Source of the DNA: an uncultured Psychrobacter sp.
Lineage (GTDB): Bacteria > Pseudomonadota > Gammaproteobacteria > Pseudomonadales > Moraxellaceae
Length of the DNA: 64,000 bases
Assembly (NCBI GenBank): GCA_947501045.1
Contig: CANMUI010000002.1
Coordinates: forward strand, 310,001 to 374,000
Direction of reading: 5' to 3'
The notes beneath the pieces were generated by a model that saw nothing but the letters and a program-made list of their open reading frames with translations, was not told the origin of the DNA and searched no databases. The position numbers and the translations under genes were made by a program. Positions 61,801 through 64,000 of the stretch are shown in pieces. Position 1 is the first letter of the stretch. Each line of letters starts with the position of its first letter.

Positions 61801-63887
61801 TATATGGAAATGTAGATATTAAAAAGAGCTCTCTAAACGAACTTCATTTCAAGTCAGGCAGTATCAAACGTAATAACACTATAGCTGAAGATACAATAAT
61901 TTATATACAAAGCAAACAGAGCAAGGTTTCTTTTAACCGTCGTGAAAACGCGCTATCTAGGATTTTAGATGGTGAGGCCGTAATTAATAACCTTTATGAG
62001 TACTTTGATACTACTTGTGAACTACCAGCTACGCATTATAACTCTACTATTGGTGAAGAAGATTTCAAGCGATATGATCGTCCTAACGATTATGGGCAGA
62101 CGATAAGACTAAATACTCCCCAAAGAGAAGCGTTTGAAAAAATATTGAAATATGGACCAGTATCCTTACTACAAGGACCTCCTGGAACGGGGAAAACTGA
62201 GTTTATCGCAGCATTTGTACATTACTTATTTGAAAAACAAGGTACTCAAAACATCTTGTTGGTGAGCCAGTCTCACCAAGCAGTTAATACAGCAGCTGAA
62301 CGTATACGTCGGCACTGCCGTAGGCTTGACACAGAACTAGAAGTTGTTCGTTTCAGCAACCGTAGTAGAACGGTATCAAGTGAATTGCTAGATGTATTTT
62401 CTGAAAATTTACAAAATTCAAAATATGAATTACTTAGAGCTGAGAAAATTGAGCGCATTCAAAATCTTGGTCTAATATTAGGACTAGAGGAAGACTACCT
62501 GCGCAAAAGAGCTCAAATACACTTTGATATAGGTCAGCAAATTAAGCGTTATAATTTATTGCTGAGTGACAAAGATAATGGGAAAAAAGATATAGAAAAT
62601 AAAGAAGAGTCAAAGCTTCTTAAAACCATTGAACAGAATATCGAATCTAAAATAATTCAAACAAATTTGGATATAGATTTGAATCTTAAGCAGTCAAGTA
62701 TCGAAGATATTTATGCTAAGTTGATTTTTGCAATCAATAAAGAATACTCAGTTGAACCAAAGGAAAGCTCTAAAGCTGGTGAGTTAATACAACTTACAGA
62801 AGACATGCTTGATTCATTGTCGAATGAGCGTACTAACTTTGGAGAATTCCTTGCTAGATCTCGACGACTAGTAGTTGGAACCTGTGTTGGTATGGGACAA
62901 TCACATATTGGTATTAACGAAAATATCTATGACTGGGTTATTATCGATGAAGCAGCAAGATCAATCTCTAGTGAGTTAGCCATCGCTATGCAGTCTGGAA
63001 AGAGAATTCTATTAGTTGGTGATCACAAACAACTACCTCCTATCTATTCACAAGAACACAAGTTAGCTTTAGCACGACGATTAGGTATTCCTAAACGAGG
63101 TGAAGAATTAGACGATGCACTGGGCAGTGATTTTGAGCGTGTATTCCAGTCTGAGTATGGTAAACACACTTGCGCCACCCTAAAAACACAATACCGTATG
63201 GCACCAGCTATTGGTAATCTTGTTTCATATTGTTTTTACGATGGTTTACTAGAAAATGGTAAACAAGAAACCGATATTCCTGATATTTATAATAGCGTAC
63301 CCAAAGAGCTCGAAGCCTGTGTCAGTTGGCTTGATACATCCTCTTTACCTAACGCCTATCATACTGGTGCATCTAATGGTAGCTCATCTAATAGAGTTGA
63401 GATCGATATTATTATTAAATTACTACAGAAACTCCAAAATGATGATGAACTTTTAAGTAGCGATATGGCTACCAAGTGTCTTAAAGAAGGCGATCATTTG
63501 ATAGGAGTGATCTGTATGTATGCAGAACAAAAACGACTATTACGTAAAAAGTTCAACGAAAACACTTGGGATGACAATTTTAGAAAATTGGTAAAGATTG
63601 ATACCGTAGACAGTTATCAAGGTAAAGAGAACCGAGTTATTATTGTGTCTCTTACACGTTTTGATAAACAGCTAACAACGGGATTCCTACATTTACCTAA
63701 CCGTACCAATGTATCGCTATCAAGAGCTATGGATAAGCTCGTTATTGTTGGAGCAACTAAAACTTGGGAAAGTCCAAAGAATAAACATACACCGTTAGCA
63801 AAAGTTCTTAGTTATATCAAAGAGTATGATGACGATTCACAATACAGCCTTGTAAAACTATCCTCTAATAAGCGGGGACGCAAATAA
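58842..63887 (+). CDS. NERD nuclease / pseudokinase / kinase / SF1 helicase fusion protein
   Basis: 1681 residues. NERD domain at about 45-185 with GEFDLVVITHCNVLIIELKDW (pieces GEFDLVV and IIELKDW), the E-x-K nuclease-like core. First kinase-like domain at about 255-490: HRDLGTHS (369-376) lacks the catalytic-loop Asn and DFG reads SGF (388-390), so probably a pseudokinase. Second at about 535-755: HGDLHPENI (643-651) keeps Asp645 and Asn650, and DFG reads DAL (671-673), so possibly active. C-terminal UPF1-like helicase: Walker A GPPGTGKT 1112-1119, DEAA at 1369-1372, GDHKQLPP 1393-1400, SYQGKE around 1594 and SRA with Arg1628. AAGGA precedes the ATG. The NERD plus kinase half recalls BREX PglW. 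Probably antiphage; a function in the RM operon is inferred. A/T-rich unlike hsdM. Confidence 0.9.
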   Translation: MEVQDWGGGLTQHEVEAIEKIKANFQASDALAELDRKDSKTISLAEFKKSAPSNPMFPWKGYSGFRLADPKGNKEGEFDLVVITHCNVLIIELKDWNKYKVTSKNNRWYLGSKDMGRSPVSITRDKQYLMDRILKRYKNKFTNKVRTPIIHFLVVMTGNADYSKLDDNEKIHTLSLKEFLQLKDEKKFNDRFRPHPDAKVLNKDFAVFDEIFGGSNVKPKSIRVNGYVAEDEAVFKHPNEVYSEYFAHSEHSKDDKALLRLWDFSKIQNSEAHTPDGRFKLVSREYEVLQHLKGINEELYSACLNYKTVPQKSEMTVDHTDLFDLMPSQLRFNQFIGQIAKQIAIKDRADYVKLLLHKFVDLHNANIAHRDLGTHSVWLSADKKVSLSGFATAFFPKKGTVGDIRDILTVSTDLVQDAYPIEKPTAYQLDVRALAVLSWHILQAKRLSNDSIQSFKKELAANNEWYSIIIRKALSEEFYINAEDFLEAFNEARPTDEKDFSFDKDQLEPFYHNISHSRQFREDEEFIVETDEKEVYLSNGQIVKAWLNAFPVNEDYKARTLFDWLQGISNLKQLSPKYIPNIHEFGVATKSGSLYMVSDFIEDGFMWSELKSLDDKLTLEHKLGIINQLIHAIEHLHGIGVTHGDLHPENIKISPIAADSDDIDYQLYLFDALDFTSNGSSNLNYEYASSHAENATTQMRDIFAVMKMSCELLGVAWGRESAEFPDIAEVISTELSDFKSGFVSLERFKDALQPKPIVQMIEIGIGNRDSFDTLEIYPENDELFFQFEESKNQEKNDILVKFIGLGGLFKAFYSVTEKKFTHVLPPIKRDYVTTRDRKDSQSIISIGVRLTSESRHNLADLNKVLLENTNFTNALDSFIKQLQKTGDAKNQNTEYESDATSETVEITDQPSKKEDSYSFTVKQLWQAILNTETEALPYVTATDSVVWQDEDKVYVPYNGEVSPLDQFNNDDIVQALGKDVANDKTFVYGNVDIKKSSLNELHFKSGSIKRNNTIAEDTIIYIQSKQSKVSFNRRENALSRILDGEAVINNLYEYFDTTCELPATHYNSTIGEEDFKRYDRPNDYGQTIRLNTPQREAFEKILKYGPVSLLQGPPGTGKTEFIAAFVHYLFEKQGTQNILLVSQSHQAVNTAAERIRRHCRRLDTELEVVRFSNRSRTVSSELLDVFSENLQNSKYELLRAEKIERIQNLGLILGLEEDYLRKRAQIHFDIGQQIKRYNLLLSDKDNGKKDIENKEESKLLKTIEQNIESKIIQTNLDIDLNLKQSSIEDIYAKLIFAINKEYSVEPKESSKAGELIQLTEDMLDSLSNERTNFGEFLARSRRLVVGTCVGMGQSHIGINENIYDWVIIDEAARSISSELAIAMQSGKRILLVGDHKQLPPIYSQEHKLALARRLGIPKRGEELDDALGSDFERVFQSEYGKHTCATLKTQYRMAPAIGNLVSYCFYDGLLENGKQETDIPDIYNSVPKELEACVSWLDTSSLPNAYHTGASNGSSSNRVEIDIIIKLLQKLQNDDELLSSDMATKCLKEGDHLIGVICMYAEQKRLLRKKFNENTWDDNFRKLVKIDTVDSYQGKENRVIIVSLTRFDKQLTTGFLHLPNRTNVSLSRAMDKLVIVGATKTWESPKNKHTPLAKVLSYIKEYDDDSQYSLVKLSSNKRGRK

Positions 63888-64000
63888 TGAATAATTCTGA
63901 GAACATAGTGTTTAATCAAGTTGATTTTGTCATCAAGTCGCCTAGCTTCAAAATCATATTTTCCTATATGGATGAACGCAGCATCCCCTTTGTTAGAGAG
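63887..64000 (+). CDS. Unknown protein, 5' end only, coupled to the NERD-kinase-helicase gene
   Basis: The ATG at 63887 shares its first base with the last base of the preceding stop (TAATG), a typical coupling arrangement. Thirty-eight codons are open to the window end, starting MNNSENIVFNQVDFVIKSPS. No family recognised; no signal peptide visible. Being coupled to the large fusion protein, it is probably its partner subunit. Confidence 0.7.
   Translation, partial: MNNSENIVFNQVDFVIKSPSFKIIFSYMDERSIPFVRE

Noticed and set aside
1..64000. CRISPR arrays, prophage or intact insertion sequences
   Set aside because: No regularly spaced direct repeats, phage structural genes or transposase frames were seen; the repeats found are hairpins and MITE-like units.

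Overview
The window looks like chromosomal DNA of a gammaproteobacterium of the family Moraxellaceae, most likely Psychrobacter or a close relative. This is inferred from the gene content: catechol/beta-ketoadipate genes beside a benzoate permease, a multicomponent phenol hydroxylase with a DmpR/MopR-type activator, an acyl-CoA cluster, and short dispersed hairpin repeats. No database search was possible, so the genus is an inference.

Layout. 1-4.4 kb: end of a BenE-type permease, then a four-gene operon converting 3-oxoadipate enol-lactone to succinyl-CoA and acetyl-CoA. 4.5-5.8 kb: exported M20 amidohydrolase, closed by a strong bidirectional terminator. 5.9-10.8 kb (minus): six-gene phenol hydroxylase operon; a MITE-like insertion separates its last two genes from the rest. 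Upstream lie a candidate sigma-54 promoter, palindromic activator sites and the divergent sigma-54 activator gene (11.2-13.1 kb). Phenol would be oxidised to catechol and, after ring cleavage encoded elsewhere, drain through the left-hand operon. 13.1-20.8 kb (minus): beta-oxidation-type cluster (acyl-CoA ligase, CaiB-type CoA-transferase, FadB-like bifunctional enzyme, thiolase, acyl-CoA dehydrogenase) with a divergent TetR regulator. 21.8-25.6 kb: ArsO-like flavin monooxygenase and a penicillin-acylase-family lipoprotein. 25.9-29.0 kb: Spy/CpxP-like protein divergent from a CpxR/CpxA-like two-component pair. 29.3-36.4 kb: VTT-membrane/FAD-disulfide reductase fusion and a ynjBCD/ynjF-like ABC transporter cluster. 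36.4-43.3 kb: RidA, then biotin carboxyl carrier protein, biotin carboxylase, PxpB, PxpC, PxpA, an NRAMP-type transporter and a second, apparently non-biotinylatable carrier paralogue. 43.6-47.8 kb: Tsx-like outer-membrane channel, a pyruvate/indolepyruvate decarboxylase, tRNA-Gly(GCC), a parvulin and a small hydrolase; then an unknown gene that seems broken by a frameshift.

49.3-64 kb is a defence island: McrC and McrB (minus), then divergently HsdR, HsdS and HsdM of a type I restriction-modification system, followed 36 bp later by a 1681-residue protein joining a NERD nuclease-like domain, two protein-kinase-like domains (the first apparently a pseudokinase) and an SF1/UPF1-like helicase. 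Its stop codon overlaps the start of another gene that runs off the window. This last unit is the best candidate for a little-described system.

Two dispersed repeat families occur. Three hairpins share a conserved core but have different, internally complementary arms. Four MITE-like elements have GTAGGCTG-type inverted termini. No CRISPR array, rRNA or intact insertion sequence was seen.
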